Notes: generated from the sequence alone by a model not told the origin. 22,472 nucleotides of DNA from RGIG3528 sp045598045 (GCA_045598045.1 JAZLLG010000037.1:1-22472), one strand, 5' to 3'. Shown: positions 13,934-21,427, counted from the first letter of the stretch. Made by a program: numbers and translations.

Positions 13934-15082
13934 ATGACTGACATACTAAGAGGAACGCCTGTAGTTTGCGCCGTTTCGGACAAATACATCATATGTGTAC
14001 CGGTTCAGGCAAATGCTCTGATGGTTGTAAATGCAGGTGGTAAAGATTACTACTGCCACTCAAACGGAATACGTAAAAGTGATGTAACCGTACAGAAATT
14101 CATCATCCCGATGGCCGTGCTCGATGAGGCCGGGGCATATACGGTCACTTACGAAGCCGTAATAAGGCGTGCGCCCAAGGTCTGTGAAAAAGAAGCGCCT
14201 GTCAGCGTTTCTTATGAATTTAAGCCGCTGAGAAAAACCGACAACATCAACATTTACCATATTTCCGATGTACACGGTGCAAAGGAGGCTGCAATAAATG
14301 CCGGCCGTTACTTTAAGAACAATCTTGATTTGCTCATAATTAACGGAGATATCGCCTCTGAAATATCTTCCGAGGACAATCTGCTTATAAGCCTCGATAT
14401 TGCTTCCAAAATCACTGCCGGCAAAATACCGTGCATAATAACAAGAGGCAACCACGATTTGCGCGGAAAGCTGGCCGAAAAGCTGGAGAACTACATTCCA
14501 ACGGATAGCGGACGCACATATTATACGATTAAGCTTGGAGCACTTTGGTTCCTGCTGTTGGATTGCGGTGAAGATAAGGACGACTCTCATAAAGAATATT
14601 CCGGAACGGTGTGCTGCCACAGTTTTCGCCTTGAGCAGTCTGAGTTTATAAAAGACATCATTTCCAAGTCAAGCAGCGAATATAATGCACCCGGAACGCT
14701 GTATCGCATCATTCTCTCTCACGTTCCTTTCAATATGGATAACAATGATGAATGTAAGAACGAGCGTCCTTTTAACATCGAAAGGGCCGTTTATTCCGAA
14801 TGGTGCAAAAATATCAGAGAAAATATTAATCCTGTGTTTATGCTTTCCGGACACACCCACACTTTTGAAGTTCTGAGGCGCGACGCTCCCGGTGATGATA
14901 AGCATCTTGGTTCCGATACTATTCTCGGGGGTGCACCAATAAAAAAGAACAATGTCATAATCGGTGCTTTAGGGACTGCAATTACCATAAAAAACGGAAA
15001 AGCACTCGTCAGATTTACCGATGACATCGGAAAAGTACACAAGGAAGAAACTATTGATTTTGTCGCTTCAGATAGAAATTAA
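13934..15082 (+). CDS. Metallophosphoesterase, cytoplasmic
   Basis: 382 residues. The first 100 or so residues look like a beta-sandwich (fibronectin-like) domain, followed by a calcineurin-like domain with ISDVHG (D112, H114), NGDI (D139), RGNHD (N173, H174), LSHVPF (H263) and SGHTHT (H307, H309), a complete metal-binding set. There is no signal or anchor, unlike the other metallophosphoesterase at 525-1778. The ATG at 13934 was chosen because AGAGG lies ten bases upstream and the promoter ends just before it; the frame is open further upstream into the promoter, which would be wrong. The GH125 gene follows 18 bases after the stop. The beta-sandwich plus phosphoesterase layout recalls purple-acid-type phosphatases. 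Probable role: dephosphorylation of a sugar or glycan intermediate (inference). Confidence 0.88.
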   Translation: MTDILRGTPVVCAVSDKYIICVPVQANALMVVNAGGKDYYCHSNGIRKSDVTVQKFIIPMAVLDEAGAYTVTYEAVIRRAPKVCEKEAPVSVSYEFKPLRKTDNINIYHISDVHGAKEAAINAGRYFKNNLDLLIINGDIASEISSEDNLLISLDIASKITAGKIPCIITRGNHDLRGKLAEKLENYIPTDSGRTYYTIKLGALWFLLLDCGEDKDDSHKEYSGTVCCHSFRLEQSEFIKDIISKSSSEYNAPGTLYRIILSHVPFNMDNNDECKNERPFNIERAVYSEWCKNIRENINPVFMLSGHTHTFEVLRRDAPGDDKHLGSDTILGGAPIKKNNVIIGALGTAITIKNGKALVRFTDDIGKVHKEETIDFVASDRN

Positions 15083-15100
15083 AAAAGGCAGGAAAAAGTG

Positions 15101-16390
15101 ATGGAAATAACACAGGCTATGCATGAGCATATGGAAAGCTATGCTTCAAGAATTACGCAGAATAAGAAGCTTAAAGAAATGTATGTAAATTGCTATCCCA
15201 ACACCTTTGAGACGGCATTGATGCCCTGTCCGGACAACACTTATTTCGTACTTACGGGAGATATTCCTGCCATGTGGTTGCGTGATTCATCCGCTCAGGT
15301 CACCCACTATCTTCCGCTTTCCGGTGACAAAGCAACCGGTGACGTTATAGAAGGAGTTATTAAAAGGCAACTAATGTACATCGAAACCGATTCCTACGCA
15401 AACGCCTTTAATATCGAGCCAAACGGAAAAGGTCATCCGAGCGATCTTCCCAAAAACGGTCCATGGGTTTTTGAGCGAAAATATGAAATTGATTCTCTTT
15501 GTTACCCAATCCGTCTTCTATACATGTTTTGGAAAGCAGGGAAACGTGAATCCCTGATAAAAGAACGTCTGGAGTCCATTGCCCGCATCATACTCAATCA
15601 ATGGGAAACCGAGCAGCATCATATGGAAGAAAGCCCATACAGGTTTTTCAGGGACCTTTCCAACAAGCCTGACCGTCCATGGGATTCCATACATAACAAC
15701 GGACTCGGTAATCCCGTGGCATACACAGGAATGACCTGGTCAGGTTTCAGGCCGAGTGATGACGCCTGTGAATATGGTTATTTAATTGCCTCCGAAATGT
15801 TTGCCTGCGTAATTCTGGGCTACATGGCGGAGATGCTTCGTTGTGTCTGCAAAAATGCTGAAATGGCTGAAGAATGTTGCAACCTACGTGATGAAATTGA
15901 TTCCGGGATAAAGAAGTTCGGAATTATCGAACATGAAAAATACGGGAAAATCTATGCCTGTGAAACCGATGGATTCGGGAATTACACCTTGATAGACGAC
16001 GCAAACATTCCAAGTCTTTTGTCCATTCCTTACATCGGTTACGCCGGCAAAACCGATGTAATATACAAAAACACCAGAAGATTTCTGTTAAGCAACGACA
16101 ACCCGTTTTATTTTGAAGGGAAATGTGCAAAGGGAATCGGTTCAAGACACACCCCCGCAAATTACATATGGCACATGGCGCTTGTTATGCAAGGTCTCAC
16201 CTCAGATAATGCCGCTGAAAAGCTTGAAATGCTTCACTATCTTACAACAACCGATGCCGGCAAAGGCTTTCTGCATGAAGGCTTTAACTGTAACGATGAT
16301 AAAGTTTACACCCGCGAATGGTTTACCTGGCCTAACTCACTCTTTGCAGAGTTCATAGAACAATGCGTAGACGAAGGAATCGTAAAATAG
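15101..16390 (+). CDS. GH125 exo-alpha-1,6-mannosidase
   Basis: 429 residues, no signal peptide, matching the cytoplasmic family GH125 (former DUF1237). Hallmarks: FVLTGDIPAMWLRDSSAQ (about 49-66), GFRPSDDACEYGY with the general-acid Asp (D220/D221), LIDDANIPSLLS, KGIGSRHTP, and YTREWFTWPNSL with the general-base Glu (E406). The residue numbers agree well with the Asp220 of the Streptococcus pneumoniae enzyme. The family removes alpha-1,6-linked mannose from the non-reducing end of mannans and N-glycan fragments with inversion. A GTG at 15098 directly precedes the ATG at 15101; I took the ATG because AGG lies eight bases upstream. It forms a two-gene unit with the upstream phosphoesterase, hinting at a phosphorylated mannoside substrate (inference). 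Confidence 0.93.
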   Translation: MEITQAMHEHMESYASRITQNKKLKEMYVNCYPNTFETALMPCPDNTYFVLTGDIPAMWLRDSSAQVTHYLPLSGDKATGDVIEGVIKRQLMYIETDSYANAFNIEPNGKGHPSDLPKNGPWVFERKYEIDSLCYPIRLLYMFWKAGKRESLIKERLESIARIILNQWETEQHHMEESPYRFFRDLSNKPDRPWDSIHNNGLGNPVAYTGMTWSGFRPSDDACEYGYLIASEMFACVILGYMAEMLRCVCKNAEMAEECCNLRDEIDSGIKKFGIIEHEKYGKIYACETDGFGNYTLIDDANIPSLLSIPYIGYAGKTDVIYKNTRRFLLSNDNPFYFEGKCAKGIGSRHTPANYIWHMALVMQGLTSDNAAEKLEMLHYLTTTDAGKGFLHEGFNCNDDKVYTREWFTWPNSLFAEFIEQCVDEGIVK

Positions 16391-16392
16391 TC

Positions 16393-16428
16393 ATCTGATT
16401 ATTGAAGTCTGCCGTCAATGATTCGGAT
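16393..16428. terminator. Weak hairpin between converging genes
   Basis: ATCTGATTATTGA (16393-16405) can pair with TCAATGATTCGGAT (16415-16428) with G-U pairs and one bulge. It fills the 37-bp gap between the convergent GH125 and HAD genes. No T-run follows on either side, so it is only a possible bidirectional terminator. Confidence 0.3.
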
Positions 16429-16949
16429 TATTCCTGCGGTTTCCATGTTCCGATGAAGCGTTCCATAACCTCTGTGGTATGCATTGAAAAAATGCCTGCT
16501 TCAAACGCTTCCATAATCTCCATATAGCTGTCATCAATAAACATAATCTCATCCATCTTGTAGTTATCGCGTTCGGCAATCATTTTCATGATTTTGACTT
16601 TATTATGCCTTGTATCGGTTGAAATCAAGTCGCCGTGATGCAAAAACATCCCCGGATAGCACTCTTTCAGGCGATTGAACTTAGAATTGTATTCAAATGA
16701 ATTCGAGCATTCCGTAAGCCCGTAAATCATAGCGTTTTGGTTAAAGTGAAGGATATTTACAAGGTCAAACACGCCCTTGGGTGCAATACAATTCACATAT
16801 GCATTATGTTCAATGTTATATCTGAGCCAGTCGTCATTATCGAACGCTCCGACCATTCGTTTACCATTGTTATCGTACATTTTCAGACACAACAATGTGT
16901 TGTCCACATCTCCAAACAGTACTTTTATTTTTTCCAATTTCTTTTCCAT
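16428..16949 (-). CDS. HAD-superfamily hydrolase
   Basis: 173 residues, a small HAD protein. Motif I is FGDVDNT (D14, D16), motif II probably GLTE (T79), motif III K117 and motif IV FIDDS (D139, D140). The stretch between (about 20-75) is a modest cap. Substrates are typically small phosphorylated metabolites; pyrophosphatase and nucleotidase members have a similar size. It has its own promoter at 17008-17036 and GGGGGT five bases before the ATG, and it converges with GH125, so it is not part of either sugar unit by transcription. A role with the neighbouring phosphoesterases is possible only by proximity. Confidence 0.8.
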   Translation of the reverse strand: MEKKLEKIKVLFGDVDNTLLCLKMYDNNGKRMVGAFDNDDWLRYNIEHNAYVNCIAPKGVFDLVNILHFNQNAMIYGLTECSNSFEYNSKFNRLKECYPGMFLHHGDLISTDTRHNKVKIMKMIAERDNYKMDEIMFIDDSYMEIMEAFEAGIFSMHTTEVMERFIGTWKPQE

Positions 16950-17007
16950 TTACTACCCCCGAAAATCATTTTTGTCCCTTGTCAGGACTGCAAAAGAATA
17001 TTCGGCT

Positions 17008-17036
17008 ATTATATCAAAACAAATGATAATTAACAA
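17008..17036 (-). promoter_or_regulatory. Promoter of the HAD gene
   Basis: On the minus strand TTGTTA (17031-17036) and a consensus TATAAT (17008-17013) are 17 bp apart. The bases TGA before the -10 make it an extended -10 promoter. The predicted start near 17001 leaves a leader of about 50 nt. Confidence 0.7.
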
Positions 17037-17186
17037 CATTATCGTAACATTGCACATCATCAACTTAAATGACGATGTCGTTAGTCGTCGCGCAAACATG
17101 CCATGTCATACTGTATCAGGTCCGCAGCCTCTCTAAAAGAATGGCATAAAGACCTTGAATTAATGCGAGCGTTATGAAAAAATATA

Positions 17187-17215
17187 TTTCCTTTATCTGC
17201 ATTAATTGATACAAT
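17187..17215 (+). promoter_or_regulatory. Probable extended -10 promoter of the lipoprotein gene
   Basis: TACAAT (17210-17215) is preceded by TGA, giving an extended -10. The matching -35 position (17187-17192, TTTCCT) is poor. The predicted start is about 32 nt before the ATG. Confidence 0.5.
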
Positions 17216-17253
17216 AAAGCAAAAGAATTGATTCAACAAGCGGGTGATATCCT

Positions 17254-18345
17254 ATGAACAGAAAAATTTTTCGCGTGGGGGCAGTATTTATGGGCATTAT
17301 GACGCTTTTCTCGTTACTTACGGGTTGCATTAAAAAAGGTGGAAATAACGGTGGAAAAGACGTTTCCGAAAACACCGGCACAGTGGTGCTGAACGAGGGA
17401 GCCGTACTTACGGGTCTTTACATGTCACATCAGGGAATGGCTATGGAGCCGCGATACATTTTCAGGGTGACGGAAACAGGAAATTTCATGAAGATAACGA
17501 GCACGGAGCCCAATGATTTCAGGATGACGGAGGACGGCGAAGCCAAGTCGGGAGCAAAGCCGGCATATCCTCTTAATGACGAAACGGAAGCCCGATATTT
17601 TGGCTTTATTGATGAGGTGAAGGAATGCGAACACGCCAGCCTTGTAAAAGCCGATGAAGCTACAATACAGGAGCTCTACGACACAATCATTGAGTCCGGG
17701 GCACTCAGCTGGGACGGCTATTCAAAGCATGTATCCATGGAAAACGTGGAGGATTCCGGCGACGGATATGATCTGTTTCTTCAGTTCTCCGACGGTTCAA
17801 CGGTTAAGGTAAACAGTTATAACTCACATCCCAAGGGATGGGGGGATTTTTTCGTAAAAGTAAGGGATATTTTTGAGGCCCACGAAGATTATTCACGATA
17901 TGTGATTCAAGAACTTACCGAAGAGGACTGCGAAAGACTTATCGTGGAATTTGGTGACGCACGCATTAATCCTGACAATCTGTTTAAGGTTGATATTTGC
18001 GTAAGGGAAAACCTTGGAACCTGGAGCTGGTCGCTTCGAATTAAGGACAAGGACGGCCGTTACCTCGAAAAAGATACCGACATAAGCCTTTACAAAGAAG
18101 AAAGTCTTGACACTCTTTCCTACGGCAGAATCATTGAGGTGCTCAGAAAACATGAAATACAGAAGTGGCACGGAATAGAAGGAACAGCCACGGAAGGCAG
18201 AAAATACATGTCTGTCCTTATCGCAGATAAAGGTGACAAGTCAATAAGCGCCAACGCCAACGGCAACCTCCTTCCCGAGGACTATGACGAAGTACGTGAT
18301 GACTTTGCAAAGGCTTTGATTGAGTTTTATGAGGAAAAAGAATAA
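17254..18345 (+). CDS. Uncharacterised lipoprotein
   Basis: 363 residues. The N-terminus is a lipoprotein signal with lipobox LTGC (C25), followed by a flexible Gly/Asn/Lys-rich linker (about 26-42). The mature domain is acidic and seems to contain two similar-sized halves; each has a strand-rich part rich in charged residues (GYDLFLQFSDGSTVKVNSYNS in the first, VDICVRENLGTWSWSLRIKDKDG in the second). I recognise no family; similar lipoproteins are common and unnamed in Clostridia. GGGTGAT just upstream of the ATG is a moderate ribosome binding site. It is transcribed alone, away from the HAD gene, and converges with tyrA. No function assigned. Confidence 0.75.
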   Translation: MNRKIFRVGAVFMGIMTLFSLLTGCIKKGGNNGGKDVSENTGTVVLNEGAVLTGLYMSHQGMAMEPRYIFRVTETGNFMKITSTEPNDFRMTEDGEAKSGAKPAYPLNDETEARYFGFIDEVKECEHASLVKADEATIQELYDTIIESGALSWDGYSKHVSMENVEDSGDGYDLFLQFSDGSTVKVNSYNSHPKGWGDFFVKVRDIFEAHEDYSRYVIQELTEEDCERLIVEFGDARINPDNLFKVDICVRENLGTWSWSLRIKDKDGRYLEKDTDISLYKEESLDTLSYGRIIEVLRKHEIQKWHGIEGTATEGRKYMSVLIADKGDKSISANANGNLLPEDYDEVRDDFAKALIEFYEEKE

Positions 18346-18384
18346 AAGAGGAAGGCACGTTTCTTTGTAAGCGTTCCACTGATA

Positions 18385-18416
18385 TTTCTATGCTATAAGA
18401 ACAATGTTCATAGAAA
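18385..18416 (+). terminator. Possible terminator hairpin after the lipoprotein gene
   Basis: TTTCTATG (18385-18392) pairs perfectly with CATAGAAA (18409-18416) around a 16-base loop that has a small inner inverted repeat. It is followed by AAAAGCGGTCTTTTTC rather than a clean T-run, so efficiency is doubtful. It lies between convergent genes. Confidence 0.3.
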
Positions 18417-18429
18417 AAAGCGGTCTTTT

Positions 18430-19260
18430 TCAGCCGTCTATCTCCTCTTTAATTCGTCGGCCGTCTGCAAGAAGCTCTCTGAGGTGTTCTTTATCTTCGC
18501 TCTCAAGTGCAGCCTTGTACTCATTAAGGCTGTCAATAAATATATCAAGTTCTTTTAAAAGGTTGTCCCTGTTTTCAAGAAACAATTCTGCCCACATATC
18601 AGGATTCAGCCAGGCAACTCTTGTCATATCCTTATAGCTTCCGGCTGAAAAGCCCTTATGGCTTCTGACTGTCGGACTTTTAACGTACGCATTTGAAACT
18701 ACATGCGCAAGCTGTGAGGTATAGGCAATCATTTCATCATGCTCCTCAGCCGTGGTGACAGTGATTTTACCAAAACCGGCGGGCTTCAAAAGCTCCTTTA
18801 TGTGTCCGTAAAGCTCAATATCGTCATACTTCGGAGGTACAATTACCATCGGCGCTCCCTTGAACATGTTCTCTTTTGAATACTTAAAGCCCGAGAACTG
18901 TGTACCCGCCATAGGATGACCGCCGACATATGTGAAGCCGAATTTCTTTGCTATTTCCATGCCTTTGTCGACGATGACACACTTTGTGCCGCAGCAGTCA
19001 ATTACTACAGGCTTTGTGCCGAAACAGCTGCCGTTTTTCTTCATGTATTCAAGCGCTGCGAGCGGATATGTTGCAATCAGAACAAGGTCGCATTCCGAAA
19101 GTCTGTCGGGAGTGAGACGTGCTTCAACCGCTCCGCTCAACATCGCAAACTGAACTACATGATCGTCGATATCAGTGCCGAGAACCGTATGTCCTTCTTT
19201 GCTGTACGCTTTGGCGAACGAACCACCGATTAATCCAAGTCCGACCACACCGATTAACAT
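18430..19260 (-). CDS. tyrA: Prephenate dehydrogenase
   Basis: 276 residues. The Rossmann motif GLGLIGGSFA (7-16) and the Asp at D30 (GTDID), which would favour NAD+, are followed by IDCCGTK (88-93) and VGGHPMAG with the active-site histidine H115. The C-terminal part is the helical dimerisation domain; there is no ACT or chorismate-mutase domain, so the length is that of a monofunctional enzyme. It oxidatively decarboxylates prephenate to 4-hydroxyphenylpyruvate, the last committed step to tyrosine. Its ATG overlaps the end of aroF by seven bases and has GGGAGGT six bases upstream, so the two genes form one coupled operon. Expression should follow the tyrosine attenuator upstream of aroF. 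Confidence 0.95.
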   Translation of the reverse strand: MLIGVVGLGLIGGSFAKAYSKEGHTVLGTDIDDHVVQFAMLSGAVEARLTPDRLSECDLVLIATYPLAALEYMKKNGSCFGTKPVVIDCCGTKCVIVDKGMEIAKKFGFTYVGGHPMAGTQFSGFKYSKENMFKGAPMVIVPPKYDDIELYGHIKELLKPAGFGKITVTTAEEHDEMIAYTSQLAHVVSNAYVKSPTVRSHKGFSAGSYKDMTRVAWLNPDMWAELFLENRDNLLKELDIFIDSLNEYKAALESEDKEHLRELLADGRRIKEEIDG

Positions 19261-20258
19261 GTCATGACCTCCCTGATTGCATTAACCTTAGTTACAAGTT
19301 TTGCATATTCTTCAGGCCGTAATGACTGCGCGCCATCACAAAGAGCATGCGGAGGATCGTTATGAACTTCAATGATAAGGCCGTCACAACCTGCGGCAGT
19401 TGCTGCGAAAGCCATTGGTGCAACCATTCTTGCAATACCTGTTGCATGGCTCGGATCAACAACAACAGGAAGATGCGTCAGTTCATGAAGCATCGGAACC
19501 GCTGCCAGATCAAGAGTGTTTCTAAGATAATCGCTGTATGTACGGATACCTCTTTCGCAAAGAATAACATTCTCATTACCGCTGGCCATAATGTACTCAG
19601 CGCTCATAAGCAGTTCTTTTAATGTATTGGCCAATCCTCTCTTAAGAAGAATGGGTTTACCCGTCTGCCCGAGTTCCTTAAGCAGGTCAAAGTTCTGCAT
19701 ATTTCTTGCACCGACCTGAAGCACATCAATGTCATCAAAAAGTTTTAAATCGGTAACGCTCATTATTTCCGTGACGATGGGAAGTCCTGTTTCCTTGCGG
19801 GCGATTTTTAACAGTTCAATGCCCTCCCCCTTCAAGCCTTGGAAATCATAGGGCGAAGTTCTCGGTTTAAAAGCACCGCCTCGAAGCATATTTGCACCGG
19901 CAGCCTTAACTGCTTTTGCTACTTCAACAATCTGCGATTCGGACTCAACGGAGCACGGTCCCGCCATAAGGCAGAAGTTTCCTCCGCCGATTTTGACGCC
20001 GTTAACATCAACTATTGTATCTTCAGGATGGAACTTTCTGTTGCATCTCTTGAATGTTTCCGAAACTCTTGTTACAGAATCAACGATATCAAGACTTCCG
20101 ATAAGTTCCGTGTCAACCTTTGATGTATCGCCGATAAGTCCAAGAACCGTCTGGTACTCTCCCTTGGAAACATGAACTCCGAGTCCGCTTTCCTTGAGCC
20201 ATTCAATGAGCTTGTCTCTCTTTTCGTCGGCCGTGTTTCTTTTAAGTACAATAATCAT
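19254..20258 (-). CDS. aroF: 3-deoxy-7-phosphoheptulonate synthase (DAHP synthase)
   Basis: 334 residues of the type I-beta architecture: an N-terminal ferredoxin-like domain (about 1-70) used for feedback binding in relatives such as the Thermotoga enzyme, then a TIM barrel. Motifs: MAGPCSVES (metal Cys C102), GGAFKPRTSPYDFQG (K131), LLKRG (K206), VDPSHATG (H271), and Glu/Asp ligands in IIEVHNDP and CDGAQS. It condenses phosphoenolpyruvate with erythrose 4-phosphate, the first step of aromatic amino acid synthesis. The start follows GGGAGGACACAGAA. Pairing with tyrA suggests a tyrosine-dedicated isoenzyme, and the Tyr-codon leader supports that. Whether the N-terminal domain binds tyrosine cannot be read from the sequence. 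Confidence 0.95.
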   Translation of the reverse strand: MIIVLKRNTADEKRDKLIEWLKESGLGVHVSKGEYQTVLGLIGDTSKVDTELIGSLDIVDSVTRVSETFKRCNRKFHPEDTIVDVNGVKIGGGNFCLMAGPCSVESESQIVEVAKAVKAAGANMLRGGAFKPRTSPYDFQGLKGEGIELLKIARKETGLPIVTEIMSVTDLKLFDDIDVLQVGARNMQNFDLLKELGQTGKPILLKRGLANTLKELLMSAEYIMASGNENVILCERGIRTYSDYLRNTLDLAAVPMLHELTHLPVVVDPSHATGIARMVAPMAFAATAAGCDGLIIEVHNDPPHALCDGAQSLRPEEYAKLVTKVNAIREVMTC

Positions 20259-20289
20259 TTCTGTGTCCTCCCATCAGATGTTGATATAG

Positions 20290-20321
20290 AAAAAATGCGC
20301 CACAGGTTAATCTGCGGCGCA
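20290..20321 (-). terminator. Attenuator terminator upstream of aroF
   Basis: On the minus strand TGCGCCGCAG (20312-20321) pairs with CTGTGGCGCA (20296-20305), ten pairs with one G-U, around the loop ATTAAC, followed by six T. It lies about 32 bases before the aroF ATG and 48 bases after the leader-peptide stop, so it would stop transcription before aroF unless prevented. Confidence 0.93.
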
Positions 20322-20415
20322 CATTTTATGAATTAGTATCACTCATATACAAACCATCACAAATTAACCTTACTGATTTCCCGTAAAGCAATAATAATAA
20401 TAATATTTTGTGATG
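20304..20415 (-). promoter_or_regulatory. Tyrosine attenuator: alternative helices 1:2 and 2:3
   Basis: Segment 1, CATCACAAA (20407-20415), lies in leader codons 6-9 just before the Tyr run and pairs perfectly over 9 bp with TTTGTGATG (20355-20363). The overlapping segment 2, AGGTTAATTTGTG (20358-20370), starts on the leader stop codon and pairs over 13 bp (two G-U) with CGCAGATTAACCT (20304-20316). That segment is half of the terminator's 5' arm, its loop and two bases of its 3' arm. A ribosome stalled on Tyr codons would cover segment 1, free segment 2 and block the terminator. A ribosome reaching the stop codon would cover segment 2 and let the terminator form. This is the classic leader-peptide attenuation design. 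Confidence 0.88.
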
Positions 20416-20432
20416 TAAGTAAATAATCTCAT
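20370..20432 (-). CDS. Tyrosine-rich leader peptide of the aroF-tyrA attenuator
   Basis: A 20-codon ORF (ATG at 20430-20432, TAA at 20370-20372) with GAGG seven bases upstream. The peptide contains KYYYYYC: five consecutive TAT codons at positions 10-14, plus Tyr at 6 and Phe at 4 and 16. It begins about 20 nt after the predicted transcription start. Six tyrosines in twenty residues directly before a tyrosine-biosynthesis operon leave little doubt that it senses charged tRNA-Tyr. It is too short for routine gene callers. All five run codons are TAT, so one tRNA species decodes them. Confidence 0.92.
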   Translation of the reverse strand: MRLFTYITKYYYYYCFTGNQ

Positions 20433-20459
20433 ACTGTTTCCTCTTTTTATTATGTGAGA

Positions 20460-20488
20460 AATATACCACTTTGCCCGAATAAAGTCAA
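20460..20488 (-). promoter_or_regulatory. Promoter of the leader peptide-aroF-tyrA operon
   Basis: On the minus strand TTGACT (20483-20488, 5/6) and TATATT (20460-20465, 5/6) are 17 bp apart. The predicted start is near 20453, giving a leader transcript of roughly 195 nt before aroF that contains the whole attenuator. Confidence 0.85.
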
Positions 20489-20598
20489 CTACTTTCGTAC
20501 ATTAATGAATTAACGCGGTACGGAGCTTCAAAAAGTTTGAAAGTGATTGCCTCATGAAGCCTTAAGGAGGTGTGTTTTCAAGAGAGGGTTTCTCAGTA

Positions 20599-20805
20599 TC
20601 AGTAAAGGTTTTCAAGAAGCTGATAGAACTCCTGCCTATATTCGTCATCGCCCATAGATTCCTTTACGAGTTCCATGGCGTGCTCAATCGATCCGATTCC
20701 ACTGTACTGACTATGATTTATTACAAGACACGCCTCGACGACGGATGACGCAAACTTAAAATCGTCACTTGTTTCACCTTCAGAGTTTCTTTTCTTTGTG
20801 CTTTC
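20599..20805 (-). pseudogene. Open frame without a start codon, probable gene remnant
   Basis: A minus-strand frame is open for 68 codons between stops and overlaps the 3' end of the XRE gene. It has a protein-like composition (FKFASSVVEACLVINHSQYS, later MELVKESMGDDEYRQEFY and ending LLENLY), but no ATG, GTG or TTG occurs before the Met two-thirds of the way along. It could be the C-terminal end of a lost gene or a frameshifted continuation of a longer XRE-type protein. No family recognised. From 20500 to 20598 I see no gene, only a GCTTCA/TGAAGC inverted repeat without a T-run. Confidence 0.4.
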
Positions 20806-21427
20806 TTAGCAAAAAGCCTGCTCCCAATCCAATGAGAGAAACAATTCCTCCGACAAGAATAAGTCCAAACTCCGGAGCATTAACCTTATGTTGGGAAACA
20901 TTGTTTGCCATGGAAAACGTTCCGTACTCTGCCAGCATATGCATAATTCCCAATATGGCAGGTGCTATAAACTTGTATTTTCCCCAAAGGTTTCTGGCAC
21001 CGATAATAATAGATACTACTAAAGTAGAGACAGGTAAAGTTATCCATAAAAACATTAAACTGTACCCCATTTCGTCTCCCCGTCCCAAAAACAACCAGAA
21101 AACAATCATCGCAACCGCCCATATCAACATGTACGCCAAAACAAGTCCGATTTTGATTTTCTTATCGTTGCTGTTTACAACATTAGTGCTTTCTTCAAGG
21201 TAATCATAATAATTTTGCATGGTTTTTTCTCCTTTCAATAAGTAGTCCAGAGATACACCGTAGCAATCACTCATCTTGATGACACTGATAATATCGGGAT
21301 AAGACTTTTCGTTTTCCCAGTTTGAAATTGTCTGCCGGCTTACTCCCACAAGCTCAGCTGCTTTTTCCTGGGTAATACCTGCTTCCTTTCTGGAATTTCT
21401 GATTTTCTTTCCAATATCAAGTTCCAT
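20780..21427 (-). CDS. XRE-family regulator fused to a membrane domain
   Basis: 215 residues. Residues 5-63 form a Cro/C1-type helix-turn-helix domain (IGKKIRNSRKEAGITQEKAAELVGVSRQTISNWENEKSYPDI). After a short linker four hydrophobic segments follow at about 92-114, 121-144, 151-168 and 187-207, ending in a Lys-rich tail. Such HTH-plus-membrane proteins are common in Firmicutes and are thought to sense a membrane or extracellular signal; targets are usually nearby or the gene itself. The start has AGGAGGAG six bases upstream, and a promoter lies at 21492-21519. It is not obviously linked to aroF-tyrA, which has its own promoter downstream. The signal and target are unknown. Confidence 0.88.
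   Translation of the reverse strand: MELDIGKKIRNSRKEAGITQEKAAELVGVSRQTISNWENEKSYPDIISVIKMSDCYGVSLDYLLKGEKTMQNYYDYLEESTNVVNSNDKKIKIGLVLAYMLIWAVAMIVFWLFLGRGDEMGYSLMFLWITLPVSTLVVSIIIGARNLWGKYKFIAPAILGIMHMLAEYGTFSMANNVSQHKVNAPEFGLILVGGIVSLIGLGAGFLLRKHKEKKL

Larger units (their letters stand above)
16950..17253. other. Intergenic region between divergent HAD and lipoprotein genes
   Basis: About 300 bases without a gene. It holds the promoter of the HAD gene on one side and a weaker extended -10 promoter of the lipoprotein gene on the other. The middle (about 17040-17150) contains a short imperfect inverted repeat, GACGA...TCGTC, near 17072-17090, and nothing else I can interpret. Confidence 0.5.

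Noticed and set aside
20259..20453. T-box riboswitch in the aroF leader
   Set aside because: No T-box sequence (AGGGTGGNACCGCG) or long specifier stem is present; the Tyr leader peptide and short competing helices explain the terminator.
20565..20580. Plus-strand AAGGAGGTGTG as a ribosome binding site for a small gene
   Set aside because: The GTG directly adjoining has no usable spacing, and the frame is the complement of the minus-strand remnant.
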